Assembly (NCBI GenBank): GCA_023268575.1
Contig: JALRCL010001043.1
Location: 1-12,670, forward strand
Source of the DNA: Patulibacter sp.
GTDB taxonomy: Bacteria; Actinomycetota; Thermoleophilia; Solirubrobacterales; Solirubrobacteraceae
Length of the DNA stretch: 12,670 bases
Direction: 5' to 3'
This document shows, in pieces, positions 11,729 through 12,670 of this stretch; within the stretch, counting starts at the first letter, position 1; the number at the start of each line of letters is the position of its first letter. Position numbers and translations under genes: made by a program. Below the pieces are notes generated by a model. That model saw only the letters and a program-made list of their open reading frames with translations. It was not told where the DNA came from and ran no database searches.

Positions 11729-12670
11729 GTGAGCGACCGCCCCGACGCAGCGGAGGGGGATGCGGGCGAGGCCCGGGACCGCGCGCGGCTGCGCTGCGCC
11801 GGTCTCGTCGCGGCCGCGCTCGCCGGCGTGCTCGGGATCGTGGGCCTCGCCGCCTCGATCGCCGGGATCGACGCGGTCCGCCGGCCGTTCCCGGGCGCGC
11901 CGCCGATGGCCGGCGTGACCGGGCTGATCCTCGCCCTCGTCGCGATCGCGCACCTCGCCGGGCTGTCCGGGTCGCGCGGGCTGCGACGGCTCGGTGCCGC
12001 CGGAGGCGGGATCGGGCTCGTGCTGGCGCTCGTCGCGCTCGCCCGCAGCGCCGGCTCGCTCACGCCGCTGCCGCACGGCACCCTGACGATCGTCGGCGCG
12101 GGGCGGCCGCTCGAGCAGCCGTCGGCGCACGCGGCGCTCGCGCTGACGCTCGTCGCGATCGCCGTCCTGCTCTCGGGCCGCCGCGGCGGACTCGGCTCGG
12201 CCCTGGCCGTCTCGTGCGCGTCCGGGGCCGCCGGCGTCGTCGCCCTCGCCGCGATCGGCTTCGCGGGTCAGATCGGCGGACAGGTCGGCTTGTCGGCCTG
12301 GATCGCGATGGCGCCGCAGACCGCCGTCGCGGTGGCGCTGCTCGTCGCGAGCACGTTCGCCGCCCGCCCTTGGGCCGCGCCCGGGCGGTGGTTCGCCTCG
12401 CGGGGCCCCGCCGAGCTCGCAGCCCGCCAGGCGCTGCGCTACGCCCTGCCGGCGCCGGTCGTGGCGGCGACGATCGCGCACCTCGGGGTGCGCTGGCGGT
12501 GGTGGGACGACAGCCTGGCGGTGTCGATCACGACGCTCGCCGCCCTCGTCACCGCGCAGGTGCTCATCGCGCGGATGGTGACGGCGGTGCGCACCCACGA
12601 CGCGGACCGTCGGCGACTGGAGCGCGAGCGCCGTGCAGCGGAGGAGGTGCTGCGCCTGTCGTTCGAGAAC
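11729..12670 (+). CDS. multi-pass membrane sensor entering a probable PAS domain (3' end outside window)
   Basis: The frame is open from GTG 11729 to the last base, giving 314 residues with no stop. After an acidic/basic N-terminus (1-20) there are about eight hydrophobic segments (22-43, 61-80, 90-107, 135-150, 157-178, 190-212, 236-252, 264-282). A highly charged helix follows, HDADRRRLERERRAAEEVLR (290-309), a typical signalling coiled coil, and then LSFEN. In actinobacteria a run like FENAPIGMALV opens a PAS domain, so the missing part is likely PAS followed by an output module such as GGDEF/EAL or a histidine kinase; that part is inference. The membrane part does not match a MASE or 7TMR family that I can name. 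The start avoids the GTG-TGA frame two bases earlier. The first TM segment would be lost if translation began at the next in-frame ATG, near 11906. Confidence 0.82.
   Translation, partial: MSDRPDAAEGDAGEARDRARLRCAGLVAAALAGVLGIVGLAASIAGIDAVRRPFPGAPPMAGVTGLILALVAIAHLAGLSGSRGLRRLGAAGGGIGLVLALVALARSAGSLTPLPHGTLTIVGAGRPLEQPSAHAALALTLVAIAVLLSGRRGGLGSALAVSCASGAAGVVALAAIGFAGQIGGQVGLSAWIAMAPQTAVAVALLVASTFAARPWAAPGRWFASRGPAELAARQALRYALPAPVVAATIAHLGVRWRWWDDSLAVSITTLAALVTAQVLIARMVTAVRTHDADRRRLERERRAAEEVLRLSFEN

Noticed and set aside
10739..12598. Minus-strand open frame of about 619 codons opposite the pentapeptide-repeat and sensor genes
   Set aside because: The plus strand has clear repeat and membrane-helix patterns with proper codon bias, and the minus product has no recognisable domain.
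1..12670. Defence system, mobile element or biosynthetic cluster
   Set aside because: No nuclease, helicase, transposase, integrase, toxin-antitoxin pair, repeat array or co-directional enzyme set was found. Gene families and base use are uniform with an ordinary chromosome.

Overview
The window is very GC-rich DNA (C or G at nearly every third codon position) packed with short genes on both strands. The protein families and their style (Ala/Arg/Gly-rich proteins, many GTG starts, TANNNT boxes 6-9 bases before first-gene starts) suggest an actinobacterium, most likely of the class Thermoleophilia (Solirubrobacterales type: Solirubrobacter, Conexibacter, Patulibacter). This is inferred from composition and family resemblance only. 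No mobile element, phage gene, CRISPR array, rRNA or tRNA was seen; it reads as ordinary chromosome.

Layout. Positions 1-907 hold the 3' part of a GlcD-type FAD-linked oxidase, followed by an unusually long gene-free convergent gap (908-1247). The minus strand then carries an MBL-fold-like protein with a degenerate metal site (1248-1844), a six-segment membrane protein (1928-2905) and, coupled to it by an ATGA overlap, a 63-residue basic protein (2902-3093). A zinc-ribbon SAM methyltransferase (3130-4158, plus) diverges from that pair and converges on a secreted Lys/Ser/Pro-repeat protein (4174-4983, minus). Next come a PQQ-type sugar dehydrogenase lipoprotein (5110-6276, minus), an 88-residue orphan protein (6362-6628, plus) and a patatin-like acyl hydrolase (6704-7573, plus). 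The patatin converges on a flippase-like membrane protein of the LPG_synthase_TM family (7601-8608, minus). A Bax-inhibitor-1-like membrane protein (8801-9484, plus) converges on a HAD phosphatase (9630-10328, minus), which follows a small lipoprotein in one operon (10335-10793, minus). A pentapeptide-repeat protein (10890-11558, plus) diverges from the lipoprotein, and the window ends inside a multi-pass sensor protein that appears to be entering a PAS domain (11729-12670, plus).

How the genes relate. They form small one- or two-gene units rather than one pathway. There is a loose envelope theme: two lipoproteins, an exported protein, a lipid acyl hydrolase, a flippase-like protein, other membrane proteins and a membrane sensor. 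The clearest regulatory theme is start-site architecture. Genes that begin a transcript tend to have a -10-like hexamer (TAGCGT, TAGAAT, TACCGT, TACGAT, TAGGCT and near variants) 6-9 bases before the start codon and no Shine-Dalgarno, as expected for leaderless mRNAs. The second genes of the two operons carry purine-rich ribosome sites instead. Several convergent ends and intergenic regions hold GC-rich hairpins or perfect inverted repeats. I did not find a convincing new multi-gene system; the most useful leads are the leaderless architecture, the back-to-back promoter at 3091-3132, the Asp-less BI-1 protein and the orphan small proteins.
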